Source: Clytia hemisphaerica
Lineage: Eukaryota; Cnidaria; Hydrozoa; Leptothecata; Clytiidae
Reading direction: 5' to 3'
Length of the DNA: 64,000 bases
Assembly (NCBI GenBank): GCA_902728285.1
Contig: CACVBU010000026.1
Location: 1,922,001 to 1,986,000, forward strand
Under the pieces are notes generated by a model, which searched no databases, had not been told where the DNA came from, and saw nothing but the letters and a program-made list of their open reading frames with translations. Below are positions 1 to 11,475 of this stretch, piece after piece; position 1 is the stretch's first letter; every line of letters begins with the position of its first letter. Made by a program: the position numbers and the translations under genes.

Positions 1-178
1 TCAAGTCTTTATATGATAATAAACCTTTACACGATCACCAAAAATTAAATCCCTCTCGTGTATAATATTCTTTCTCAACTTTGTCTCATTGCCTCCACAA
101 ATCAAATTGGAATTAAACCCATAACCTCGGACTTACCAGGCTAGTGTTTTTCCAACTACTATACCAGTTTATTGTTAT
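1..178 (-). repeat. Degenerate tRNA-derived SINE head
   Basis: On the minus strand, positions about 178 to 110 read like a tRNA head. An A-box-like stretch TGGTATAGTAGTTGG is followed about 35 bases later by a B-box-like GGGTTTAATTCC. The B box departs from the GGTTCGAATCC consensus, and no cloverleaf or anticodon stem is convincing. A tRNA-derived SINE running off the left edge is therefore more likely than a working tRNA. The tail and target duplications are outside the window or not recognisable. Confidence 0.4.
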
Positions 179-240
179 ATGCATCATGTAATAGATTCCA
201 AAAGTAAAAATAGACTTATTGACTGTGGATGCTTAATTTA

Positions 241-2982
241 TTATATTTTCTTAACTAATACAAACCTTATTTCTCTGTCAACTCGAATAAGTTTGCTTCT
301 GTGCCACTCCTTCAACATACACCAATTTTCTTTCCGTGGAATCTCCTTTCCACAAAGATAAACACGACCCTGATCACATAGAAAGTATTGTATCTCAACA
401 AATAGTTTTGACTCATTAATTGAAAGCTCTGCAACATAGTTGATAGTTTTGGTTGCGTGTTTGTACTCTACACTTGAATAGGTGACCTTGTTCTTTCGAA
501 TCTTGTAATATTTTTCAGCGCTGTCAGATATATTGTAGAGTTGTACTTGACCTTTCAATTCTTCAGATGCTATGAATGTATCGCTTTTTCCTCCTAATGA
601 GATTGCATCATTTACCACCTTCCAATTATTCATACCACCACTGAAAAAATTAATTTGGATGTTGGTATTTGGACTTTTTAAAAAAAAAAAAGAAAATATA
701 AGAAATCTCTCTCATGGTCGCGAAGAATAAAATAAATTCTTTTTTAGATCCATTCAAAGGTGCTTAACCATTACGACAAAAGGTTCAATCTTACAATCAG
801 GTTGGGAAAAACCTGAAATGAGAATTTTTAATACCTTTGTTTGTTGATTATCATTGAAGTCAAACCCTCTTTAACAATTTCTTTTGTTCTTCCATCACTC
901 ATCATGCTGTGAATAGTCTTGAGTCCACTGAAAGCTTTAAATACCTAAAAAAGTATTTGGCCATAAATATTGGATTCAAATAAATTAAATGTATCTTAAT
1001 GGAGGGTGTAGCGTAAAAACATGATATTTGGGAAGAAATTTTGGCGAATACAGGCAATATTTCAAACAACTTGTCAAATTCTCCAAAATTTCTTTCTGCC
1101 AAAGTTTTGTCTCCTGAGATGAATTGCCATTTGTTTCCATTCACCCTTTTTTATTCGAAGAAAGAGATTTCTAATCAAGACAAGATATTTACCTGAGAAC
1201 AAGCATTCCTTGTACCATGTACTTGTTTTATAATTCTACCATTCAAACTTTCGAAACCAAAGCAAGACCATGCCCACAATGGACCCCAGTTTCGGACAGA
1301 TTGACAAAGGTGGCTGCAGTTATGTACATTTAACCCACATTTAGTTTTAGCTGGAAAATTCAATAAAACCACTTAGGTCAACTGTTTCACACAAGAAATC
1401 TTTACAGAGCATTATGAAATACTAAGAGTTGAACAAAATACTAAAACTCTATGCAACTCTAATGCAACTTTATGCCTTTCACCAACATTAATTTTCACCT
1501 AGCTTAACTCACCAACTATCTATTCTGATTTATTTGAAATTGTGCAGATATTTGGTTTTTCATATTTTCTTAAAAGGTATCTAATACCAACTAGAATATA
1601 ATGTAACTCACCATATAACTCTTCAAAGTATTTATAAAACAAATCCAAACATGATTCAGCCCAAGATAGATCATCTTTACTGATCTTGTCTGCCAATAAA
1701 ATATGTGTTGCTTCAACGAGGAGTGCAAAATGATTCCAGTAAATTTCTGGTAAGATACATTCCATACATGGTAATGAGTAATACAGCAACCATGATCTCA
1801 ATTCGTTGGCTTAAAAATTAAGGAATGTATGTTTTAGTTAATACTGTTGATTAAATCTTTTTGCTCAAATCATTTTTCAAAAGCGCAAACTTAGCTTTGA
1901 AAAATTACCTTTAAGATGCCCAATATTTCCAGATAAGGGACGTGGTCTTCTAGAAATTACATCCAAGGGTCTCATATTTTCGAGTCGCTTGTCAACATCA
2001 TATACATAGCTGAATATAGAAGCAAAAAAAAACATATCTGATTATCTTTCAAACTGTTTAAAAAGATTCTGCTTCTACAAAATGAAGGGGTGGTATTATA
2101 AAAATATATCAAAAACTTGCTGTAGCAAGTGCAAGAATATTGATAACTTACTAAGTGACTGATATGATAATCAGGGTACATTTTGCGTTCCTTGTAAAAT
2201 TTCTTGTGTTCTGCAGGATCAAACCACAAAGACAACAAACACTTTGTAATACCCAGTAAAAGTCCATGCATGTAATCTGGCACAATACCATCACAAAGAT
2301 CAAATTCTGGTAAAAGCATTAGACAAGATGGTCCTTTAATACCATTTTCCTGAAAAAGAATTGTTGAATCAATTAAAGGTTACTTTATGTATGCAATCAT
2401 GTTCATATTTTGCATAGAGCTTACCAAATCAAAAGAAAAGAGATTCATGAATTCTTATGTTGTCATCTTACCTTTTTACCACTGAGAATTGCCTTTTTTG
2501 CATCATTATAGCAACCATCATTTGTACGTGATATTGCTTTCTTTGACTCGTTATATGGATACACATGAACATTGTTCAAATGTTCCCCTTCTATAAGGCA
2601 TTTATTGCATCCAAAATATCCATTATGTTGGTTCATGTTCAAAATAGGAGCTTTAGCAATGAGATCTAATGAGCCAAGCAGTGTATACATCTTGATTGTT
2701 TGTTTATTTTCCAATGTTAAGCCTGAGATAAATGAATGAATGAAGCTATTTATCTGACCCCTTTTATCAATATGTCGCTTACTGTAGTAAATTATACCAT
2801 AACGAGTATGTACTGTGAACTAGATGATAAATTTGAAAACTCGCTCAGTGAGAGAAAAAAAGTCTTTACCTTCTTGACATAAGTTCACTAATTCTTGAGT
2901 GAATGGTTTTAAGAATGGGTAGACCGGAGGTTTTCCTTTTCCTTGCCAGAGTCCCCAAAGAGCCACGTTTTTGCACTGAAAC
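241..2982 (-). CDS. tnp2/CACTA-like transposase, multi-exon, 5' end not found
   Basis: Eight minus-strand exons can be joined in one frame: 2982-2870, 2722-2472, 2349-2180, 2009-1909, 1809-1612, 1350-1193, 944-835 and 640-241 (stop at 241-243). That is about 500 codons. The donor at 2180 (AT|GTACCC) is the weakest; it is preferred because it alone restores phase with the next exon. The product resembles tnp2-type transposases of CACTA/EnSpm-like elements. It has a cysteine pair in the segment HNGYFGCNKC, then FDLCDGIVPDYMHGLLLGIT, the block ELRSWLLYYSLPCM, and a C-terminal GPLWAWSCFGFESLNG with a following HGT, as in the domain often annotated DUF4218. The N-terminal part expected in full-length members is missing upstream of 2982, so the gene is 5'-truncated or has exons I could not recognise. 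It could be an active element, a fossil or a domesticated gene; no terminal repeats were identified. Family assignment is firm, exon ends moderate. Confidence 0.72.
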
Positions 2983-3220
2983 CTGGAAAGAACAAAAAGA
3001 ACGAAATAGAGAAGAATCACATAGTCGCAATATATGTTTAATGATAAAAATGAGATTGCAATCATCAATTGGCTCTGCAGTGACACTACAAACTGTTAGA
3101 AGCTTTTACAGAAAATAAGTACAATCCAAAGTTGCGCTTTTTATGACTTATTCTTTACAAAAATTGACTGCAATTTTAAGTTCTTCTTTCATTAACGCAT
3201 CATTTTATTATCATTTACAG

Positions 3221-3342
3221 GAGTACTCTTCAATCATCAGCCAGAACTAAAAGCTCTTGGGGCCAAAAAGTCAAAAACTACTGTCAATTTAAAGCTGACT
3301 GATAAATTGAAGTCTTTCCGCAAAGAAGAGGATAATTCTTGA
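3221..3342 (+). CDS. Possible terminal exon of an unidentified plus-strand gene
   Basis: A clean acceptor (TTATCATTTACAG) precedes 39 open codons and a TGA. The frame beginning VLFNHQPELKALGAKK is lysine-rich at the end (KLTDKLKSFRKEEDNS) and looks like a protein tail. AT-rich 3'-UTR-like DNA follows. No upstream plus-strand exon is evident inside the window. If real, the earlier exons lie left of the window and the transposase gene on the opposite strand sits within an intron. I do not recognise the protein. A second frame is open for about 26 codons, so this is a tentative call. Confidence 0.35.
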
Positions 3343-4110
3343 TTTTATTTATTAATTAATTTTATATTTTTTTTATATTTTTTTTATTTTCAAGTGTAAA
3401 TAGTAGCATGTATACATATTTTAGTGGAGAATTATATTTCTCATATTGACGAATGATTTTGCCTTTTTTAATTTCTAATATCCCCTATTATATAAAACTT
3501 TGTGATTGTATCTAAGGCTTATATTTTACAACGAAGCTCAAAATTATCAAAATTGAGCCGATTAAGCTGGAAGCTTGTTAGCTGTTGCTTATTTGAATTG
3601 GTTACCATAATGTGTTGCTTCATTTCATTGCTAAACTACTTAACCTATGTCATAATGATATAAAACATACTAATTTTGAATTACAATGTATTTCAATACC
3701 CCTGTAACCATTGAAACTGATTGTTTTAAGCAAAGCATTCTAAATTCTTTTTCTTTTTTTCAGTGTTAAATAATAATTAAAAAATGGAAATGTAAAGATT
3801 TTGTATATATGGTATAAAGATGGTAACAACTATTTCCTCAAATGAAGAAGCAATTCAACAACTAAGTTTTAATTAAGCAAATAACAAGCTGTAAAAGGTT
3901 TGTTTATTAATTTTTGTTTGTCGGCATTCTAGAACTTCAGTTTTTCAAAAGATTATCTTTATCCAATCTTCATCTTTGAATCATTTTTTGGAAAGTAGAT
4001 TTTTTTACACAAAAAGTTTTCTCATAATATCATCTTAATATAAGCACTTTTTATAATAGAATTTGATATTCTTAACACACAATGCTTATAAATAAAATAA
4101 AACAAACTGG
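3343..4110. other. AT-rich intergenic stretch, no gene seen
   Basis: Low-complexity AT-rich DNA with T runs and no open frame of note. The first part may be the 3' UTR of the exon ending at 3342. No repeat with clear boundaries was recognised. Confidence 0.5.
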
Positions 4111-4395
4111 CTTTTCCTAGTTAAACCTAGTTTTTTGCTTCTAATGCCCTGCCTTTTTCCTAGGTTCTTTGTCTATTTATCCTCTGCAGCAAATCCTAGG
4201 AATTTCCAGCTTTTCCTAGGATTTTTGTTCATAATATTCTTAAAACCCAAAGCCAGGATTTCCTGGCTTTTCCTAGGATAGTAATCTGCCTTTTCCTAGG
4301 AAATTTACTCCCTGGCTTTTGCTTCAAATCCTGGGAAATGTTCCTGCCTTTTTCCTAGAAAATTCCTAGGTTTTTCCAAGTTTTTTTTTCCAGGG
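4110..4395. repeat. Degenerate CCTAGG-rich tandem repeat
   Basis: The motif CTTTTCCTAGG, with variants such as TTTTTCCTAG and AAATCCTAGG, recurs about a dozen times at irregular 15 to 40 base spacing. CCTAGG is itself a palindrome, so both strands show it. No coding frame crosses the block. Confidence 0.7.
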
Positions 4396-4439
4396 TAAAT
4401 ATAGCAACGAGACATTCTTAGTCCCGATTTTCCTTATTT

Positions 4440-4705
4440 CAAAATTTCTAAAGAAGGCGAAATACTATATTGGAACAAAAAATACATTTTTGAATGTTTC
4501 TTTAAAGAAGACGGAATACACTACTATGGACTTCCCTAACATAGTATTCCACCTTCTTTAAAAAATACCCTTTCAAATGTTTCTAAAGAAGGCGGAATAC
4601 ACTTCTTTGGACTTACTGCACTGCCCTAAGATAGTATTCCGCCTTCTTTAAAAAGAATAGGCTATCAAATGTTTCTAAAGAAAGCAGAATACACTACCTG
4701 GCCTT
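4440..4705. repeat. Alternating inverted copies of a TAAAGAAGGCGGAATAC unit
   Basis: TAAAGAAGGCGGAATACAC-like units alternate with the reverse complement GTATTCCGCCTTCTTTA. Copies begin near 4447, 4503, 4543 (inverted), 4582, 4635 (inverted) and 4674. A further forward copy lies near 6024. Adjacent opposite copies can form hairpins with a GGACTT-containing loop. This looks like serial insertion or amplification of a short palindromic MITE. Confidence 0.75.
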
Positions 4706-5771
4706 ATTGCCGACCCAAAAAAATATCAGCGTTTTGATTGGTCGAGAGCATCGAGATATTTGCGAAATTTCATATTTCTTTAGTCTGGAAATATGACCGC
4801 GTTGACTTTTGGGGGACTGGGTAAGCGGCGGGAGAAAAATCAAAACAAAACAGCCGAAAAGAACTGACTTTCGGAGAAACTGGCTTGGGAATCAAAGGGA
4901 AAAACGCAACAAAAATATGTTCAGATTAACTTTTACTTTGGAGTTCTTCCATGACACTAAAATCAAATCTGATAAACTAAGAAATTGTAAAACTACTTGA
5001 CACGACCCAAATATTTTCAGCTTTTGGTATAAAATTTGTCCGTATGTAACCAAACAGTTTTTTATCAATGCATACAAAAAACTTGAGATTCTTGAATGTT
5101 TGCCAGTAAGATTTCTCATAACATAGCAAGGGAAGTGGTGATTTTTGAAAAAGTTCTCTCCTAATTCTCCTTCTTGACGAGGTACGTCCTTGAATTGTAA
5201 ACTCAACAATCATTTATACATCTTCCTTCTAAAATTCGAAACAATTAAAGCTTGACGATAATCAAGAAAGTATCCAAATTGTTTTGCTCTTGAAAAAAAT
5301 GTTGCTCTTTAACCATTATTACAAGCATACATTTCCATCATGGAAATCCTTTCCTCTGCTATTCTTTTCCATGCATCAAAGCAAAAACATAGAAAAAGAC
5401 TGAATGTTATCAATCTGATTAATCCAACGATGAAGGGTTCCTTCTCTATCGAAACAATACTCTACACCATCTGCATTTTGAATTATCAATCTAGAAACTT
5501 TCAAATACATCTCTGAAAAATCTGCAGCTCTTCAAAACAAAACTTCTCAATCGTAAAATGATCGAAAATGCTCCTCTGTTTTGTTTTTGTGTGAATATTG
5601 TCGGCGGGAACATATCGAATGTTTTATTGTTCGAATCTAACGTTCGAATTAGATTTTCGAATAAAAACATTCGAAACTACACAGAAGAAAGAATCAAGGC
5701 GGAAGTAAGTTTTAAAACAAAAACAAAAAGAAATTTATATCAGGACAATTTTTTTGAGTCGACAATAAATT

Positions 5772-5909
5772 AGTTATCACATGACTTCTCGTGCAATACT
5801 CGATATTTTACTCGTTCCGAGATTTTTCCGTAATATTTTTCCGAGCCTTTAGGCGTAAAATATTCGTAAAATATTTCTCGTATTGCACTCGAAGTCATGC
5901 GATAACTAG
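5772..5909. repeat. Short palindromic element
   Basis: TAGTTATCACATGACTTCTC at the left end is mirrored as GAAGTCATGCGATAACTA at the right. The arms continue inward as GTGCAATA and TATTGCAC, and TATTTTAC and GTAAAATA. Size about 138 bp. Most likely a small non-autonomous inverted-repeat element. Confidence 0.65.
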
Positions 5910-6114
5910 TACATATTTTAGAAAAATTTAGAAATTTCAGGAGGGGCAGCGTCCGATGACCGGACGCTAAAAGGACATGAAAAATGGCCAGACTACTATG
6001 GAAAAATACGTTTTCGAGTGTTTCTAAAGAAGGCGGAATACACTATAGTACTTTTCCGGGCGTGTTACAATGGCGATGAAATTGGTTTCCAGCAAATTAG
6101 AATGGACTTATTTT

Positions 6115-6340
6115 AAAGGGACATAACAATACTTGCGAAATTTGTAAACAAACTGTATGCAGCGGATACAAAATCAAAACAAATGTCACATGTTAAAATA
6201 AAAAATCAAACCAAGTATGGCTAATTTTGATTGTTCAATTGTTTTACAAGTTTGTTTCGGACACGTGATTTTAATTGTTCTCTTTAAAAATGACACGTGG
6301 TTTGCGCAATGTTTACATTTTACTACTTTTATGTCCCTTT
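6115..6340. mobile_element. MITE, AAAGGGACATAA family, copy 1
   Basis: About 226 bp bounded by AAAGGGACATAA and TTATGTCCCTTT. It is a near-identical match to a second copy at 46899-47120 inside a TBCE intron. Shared interior segments include CTTGCGAAATTTGTAAACAA, CAGCGGATACAAAATC and GGCTAATTTTGATTG. There is no coding capacity. High identity between copies implies recent mobility. Target duplications are unclear because the flanks are A/T-rich. Confidence 0.8.
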
Positions 6341-8640
6341 TTAAACGCATAGTGACGGAGAGAAGAGGAAGAGAATCGATTCCAAAGAAAACCCAAAAAG
6401 GTATAGACATGAATGATTTATGGTTAAGTATAAAATTGACGAAAATCCTTTGTCTGAAAAGTCGAATCCCACTCGGGACTCAAGTCCAATTAGGCCGCTT
6501 GTTTGAGTTTTTTTCTTGGTGCTTTCTATAGCGCAATTAATTTCAAATTTTACATCATTTATAGCTTCATATTATTGTCATCCGTCCATTTGTATATTCT
6601 TTCAAGACTTTTGACTTCTTTTGTAATTGTAGCACGAATGTCATCAGCGAAAAACTTAACAAAGCTGTGCACCACTTCCTTGTCAATATCCCCAATTAGC
6701 ACGAGGAAAATCAGAGGCCCCAACACACACTACCTTGAGGGACTCATGAAACAACATGCTGTGATTCAGAAGTCAGAATCAATATTATCGACCGTATATA
6801 TACTGTACAGAGGTTTTTCCAAGCACTGAGCAATGCCCCCGTTTGGAGTGCCAAATTGAGTTTCCAATTAAAGGCGTAAGCGGATATATCTAGCCAAAGG
6901 CTGGAAATTTGAGGCTCAAAGTCATCAAGGGGGCGCCTTAAATCTCCCCCCAGTATTTCAAACAGCTTTCTTAGAAGTTTATCTATTTTACAGTAAAAAC
7001 AAATTTAAAACAAGACCAGATATGTTGAGAATTAGACATGGTATGACAGCATCACACAAAGTTTTCTTATCGATAAAAATTGATTATCAATGAGTAATCC
7101 ATAATAACGGATACACCGCAAAGTTGATGTCAATCGAACTGTTTGATTATCGAACTAATCAAACCTAATTGGACAGTAATCGAACGATGGGTGTTTGATT
7201 ACAGAACCAAATCAATCAAGAACAACAATCTAACCAAGAAATTTCAGTTAAAGTTTGATGACTGTTGATCTGTTACCTTTGATTGCGATTTGATTATAGT
7301 TCGATAGGTTCACTTGTAGTTTGATAGGTTTGATCTTACTGTAGTTAGACATTCATTCAATAAGTGTCTGGTTTTTTTCTGGGCCATTTTCGCAACAGTA
7401 TACCCAAGAAAAATAGAGGAATGATTCCGGAAAAGTACCAAGATACTACTCAATCAAACACTCGTTGAACAGCAACTCAAACATACTGTTAGTTGGTCGA
7501 CATCCCTCTTCTGATTTTGACATCCTTCTTTAGAGACAATAGGAAAGTCGATATCACTGATGGACTCCTCAACTTATAATTGCCAAGCAAAGAAAATAAG
7601 TTCCAATCAGCTATTTTAAATCAGCTATTAGTGTAAATTGAACAACACCAAACTGAGTTTTAATTAAACTAATCAAGACACCGTGTAATTTTTTAACGAT
7701 GCGTAGTTTTGTTCTTGGGCTTCCTCTTATGCACCAGTTGAATCCTTTATTGTTATTGTTTTTATTGAGTTTCTTCGCTTGTTTGTGCATCTCCTTGATC
7801 TTTCTCCGTTCGTTGATTGTGAAATCTTCCGTTATACTTGTAACTTGAAAGAAACAAGTTTCTTTTAGCATGTGTAAATTCTTCATGACATGATAAGATC
7901 TTTATCATGTTGACTTTGCAGGGTGACTTTCAGAGGACGGCCATTCCTTGTTTTTCTGTCTCCTAATCTGTGGTGTGTAACATTTATTTCTGGAACATTG
8001 ATGTCATCTAGGAGTTCTCAGAACCGAAATATGTCATATGTTTTCCCATTTTCTTCTTCTTCCTTTTCTGGGCCTGAATATTTGAGAAACCCGTGAACGA
8101 TCATATTCAGTAGGTATCCTTTCCATTATATAAGTTCGATTGAGTTGGATCGATGGTTCAATTAAGAAAATGGGTTTGATTTCAATAGGGTTTGATTTCG
8201 ATAGGATTTGGTTGACATCATCCCCTGGACCTTAGCTACCTTAATTCCAAGTTGAATTGAAATTACATCATCCGGGGTTCCAATTTATACCGTTAAGACA
8301 AGTTGCATCAGTGGAGGGAAACTTGCATAGCCGTCAAATGACTGAACTATCCTCTGTTCGACCGCATTCAAAAAACCTCTCATACCTTTCCCTTTCCCCA
8401 TCCCCCCTATGATTTGTAGCTAATATAGCATCCATTGAAACATTTTGTAAATAAAATTATCACAAATTGAGATGCTTCTTTTAACTAATTTTGCTGTAAA
8501 GTTACTTATCCATTTCATTTGAAAGTTTTTCTACATTATACATTCTTTTTCTACTTTAGAATGTAAAGATCTGTCTTCATCTTTTTTTTCCATCTCATTA
8601 AAAAGCATTAGATATTAGCTATTCAGAAGTTTATAAATCC
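6341..8640. other. Repeat-derived intergenic DNA rich in GATTTGATTATCGAAC motifs
   Basis: No convincing gene. Between about 7080 and 7350, and again near 8130-8215, motifs built on TTTGATT, TCGAAC and TCGATAG recur on both strands. They are related in style to the TCGATT palindrome at 33.5 kb. A segment near 8305 (CATCAGTGGAGGGAAACTTG) recurs near 10050 with slight changes. Confidence 0.5.
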
Positions 8641-8644
8641 ATTT

Positions 8645-8945
8645 GGCTGACTGTACTGTGTCAATCAGAGGTTCTTGTATCTTACCTGCATCTTTTGATT
8701 TGTTTTTTGATCCATTTCAAGACTAATTTCCTGTTGTGTTGATCCATTTCTAAGACTAATTTCCTGTTTATTTATTGTCATGTTTGTGTCTCTGTAGCAC
8801 TGAAAATGCGAAAATGGAAGCATTGTGCTATAAGATCTCTCTCCAGCTTTTTGAAAACTTGTGACTTTCCTGGGGTTCGAACTCACACTTGTAAAAACAG
8901 TAATAAGCTTGTGCTAACTCTATATCCCCTGTGCCACCGACGCTG
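8645..8945 (-). repeat. tRNA-derived SINE, minus strand
   Basis: Reading the minus strand from 8945, GGTGGCACAGGGGATATAGA gives an A-box-like start. GAGTTCGAACCCC about 55 bases later is a good B box. The downstream part (8700-8780) carries two near-repeats of CTAATTTCCTGTT/GATCCATTTC on the plus strand. A functional tRNA is unlikely because the arm lengths do not fit. Confidence 0.5.
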
Positions 8946-9402
8946 CAAACGATACGTAATTCGATAAGATTTATAATTCAATCTGCCGTGGACCTAACCT
9001 CGTCTATATAGATGTGGTTACGTCCACGGCAGTCTAAAAATAATCTGCCGTGGTAGTAGTCACTTCGTTTTTGAAATCAATGTTTACATTTTTAAGATGA
9101 CGTAATGCTAGCCAATTGGATTGAAGTATTTCTGCAATGTCAGCGAATTTTTTTTTCAAACTGATGTAACCTTTTCGAAATCTCCAGAAGGATAAAGATG
9201 GCGAGGAAGTGGCGCAGTCACATGAAATGAAAACTTACAAAACTTAACCAGTTAACCATCTTCAAAGGGGCCATGCAAGCGAATTGATTGGTAGGTATGA
9301 CTCTCTATCAGAACTTTTCCCTGTAATATAGACAAAAATTTTGGGCTAGCTGCTGTTAGTTTTGTTTTATCTAGCTTTTACACATTTTTTTTACTTTTTA
9401 TT

Positions 9403-10907
9403 CAGTTAGCCACACTAGCGTCCCGCCAAAATGCCTATCAAAGATTAATGCAGCGAAAGCGCTATATCGTTTACTTGACTCTCAAGCAAAAAAATGCGCC
9501 GCATAACTTCTAAAGGGATTCATGAAAAAAAAACCCGGCGCTTTTTAATGAAATTAACATTTTTAAAAACTTTGAGAAATTACCTAAAATTTGTGCCATA
9601 GATGAAAAAATTTGAGCCAAGCCAACCTTGAAAACTAATTTGAAGATCAACTTCCCAAGAAAAAGATCTACGGGGGAGGCGGAACCCACCTAGATCCGCG
9701 CACTGCCGGATAGGCTATCTCCCGGAAATTTCGCCGGACCTCAAACAATGACCCATTTACATGTGCGTAATTGTTTTACTTTAGCGTATAAACAAGGCCT
9801 TAAAAATCGAAGCGCTGTCTCGGGAATTGAATGACAAATTTTAGTTGGTTGATTTTGGCTGCTGCACGTTTTATTTTGTTTCCAACTTTTAGTTTTAATT
9901 ATTATTGTCTTGCGAACTTGATTCAGGTAACTCTCATCCATGTTGTTGAAATGTATCCTGTAGATGACTCATGCTGTTTTTTCTGAAAGCTAGATTTCCT
10001 AGTGTGACTAACTGTTATTCATGTCCATCATACCGTGAGATCGGGTAACTTGCATCAGTGGAGGCAAACATGCATAGCCCTCAAATGAAACCCATGTCTG
10101 GTCATTAAAATACAAAGTTAAATCAAAACAAAAATGGTAGAGTAGAGCTGCGAGAGGAGCTGCGTAGTTCCTTTGTTTTGAAATTTTGCTGCTTTGATTG
10201 GGCGGCAATCACAAATATCTTCGTTTCGCGTCACCCGACCGACTCTCAAAAATTGAGTACAATTGAGAAGGAGCAGTTTTTGCCTTTACTAACAGTTAGT
10301 CACACTAGGAAATCTAGCTTTCAGAAAAAAAAACATCAGTCATCTACAGGATACATTTCAACAACAAGGATGAGAGTTACCTGAATCAAGTTCGCAAGAC
10401 AATATTAATTAAAACTTGAAAGTTGGAAACAAAATAAAACGTGCAGCAGCCAAAATCAACCAACCAAAATTTGTCATTCAATTCCCGAGACAGCGCTTCG
10501 ATTTTTAAGGCCTTGTTTATACGCTAAAGTAAAAACAATTACGCACATGTAAATGGGTCATTGTTTGAGGTCCGGCAAAATTTCCGGGAGATAGCCTATC
10601 CGGTAGTGTGCGGATCTAGGTGGGTTCCGCCTCCCCCGTAGATCTTTTTCTTGGTAAGTTGATCTTCAAATTAGTTTTCAAGGTTGGTTTGGCTCAAATT
10701 TTTTCATCTATGGCTCAAATTTTAGGCAATTTCTCAAAGTTTTTGAAAATGTTAATTTCATTAAAAAGCGCCGGGTTATTTTTTCATGAATCCCTTTAGA
10801 AGTTTTGCGGTGCATTTTTTTGCTTGAGAGTCAAGTAAACGATATAGCGCTTCCGCAGCATTAATCTTTGATACGTATTTTGGCGGGACGCTAAGTGTGG
10901 CTAACTG
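9403..10907. mobile_element. Fold-back element with ~615 bp inverted arms
   Basis: Arms 9403-10016 and 10290-10907 are inverted copies with only scattered mismatches. Each outer end begins CAGTTAGCCACAC(T)TAGCG on its own strand. Inner ends meet around a ~270 bp spacer. Examples of matching pairs are the GATCTACGGGGGAGGCGGAA segment near 9665 with its complement near 10637, and GTCTCGGGAATTGAATGACA near 9816 with its complement near 10475. No open frame is significant, so this is probably a non-autonomous fold-back element. Target duplications could not be settled. Confidence 0.85.
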
Positions 10908-10951
10908 ACTAAGGAAAGTTTTTTACTATTTTTTACTACTTTAAACCCATT

Positions 10952-11475
10952 AGGAAAGGTGAAAGCTTCTTCGTAAAGACGAAAGACATGTATCTATTTT
11001 TCGGATCCGGTATGCGGGAATAGTGTCAGGACCTGCAGGCGACCTGGTAGGGTTGGGTTTGGGTGTGGTTTGGGTGTGGTTACGTATCAGATTAGCTAGG
11101 AATTGGGTTATTATCAGTTAGGGTTAGGGTTGGAGCTCGAAAAAAGCACTCTTTTGTGATTTTCTCTTAATACAGTCTGGTCTGCAGTTTGTACAATATA
11201 AATAGCCATCAGAAACGCTATCTCGGCATGAATCCGTGGCACAGTGGACTGAGTGGATAAGGTATTGGGTTTCAAAACATCGGAACTTTGCATTTAGTGG
11301 GTTCGAATCTCACCGGTGACGATCTGTCGGTAAGTCATTCAGTAAGTTAGAAAACATAGTAAATAACTCACACAGAACCAGGAAGTCAGAAAAACTACGA
11401 TCAAGAGACTGGAAAGTACGAAATAAGTCCAGATCTGTCTTTCGTCTTTACGAAGAAGCCACGACCATTAGGAAA
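10952..11475. mobile_element. Inverted-repeat element containing a tRNA-like SINE segment
   Basis: GCTTCTTCGTAAAGACGAAA near 10967 is inverted near 11434-11458 as TTTCGTCTTTACGAAGAAG. The outer flanks also mirror (CATTAGGAAAG and CCATTAGGAAAG). Within it, 11230-11320 has an A-box-like GTGGCACAGTGGACTGAGTG and a B box GGGTTCGAATCTC. A GGGTTAGGGTTGG stretch near 11127 resembles telomere repeats but is too short to matter. Either a SINE landed in a MITE, or the ends belong to one composite element. Confidence 0.6.

Noticed and set aside
11035-11140. GGGTTAGGGTTGG telomere-like stretch
   Set aside because: Only two or three imperfect units with no array; not an interstitial telomere of note.
11226-11320. 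Possible functional tRNA gene
   Set aside because: A and B boxes are present but acceptor and anticodon stems do not pair and the box spacing is too long; treated as SINE-derived.
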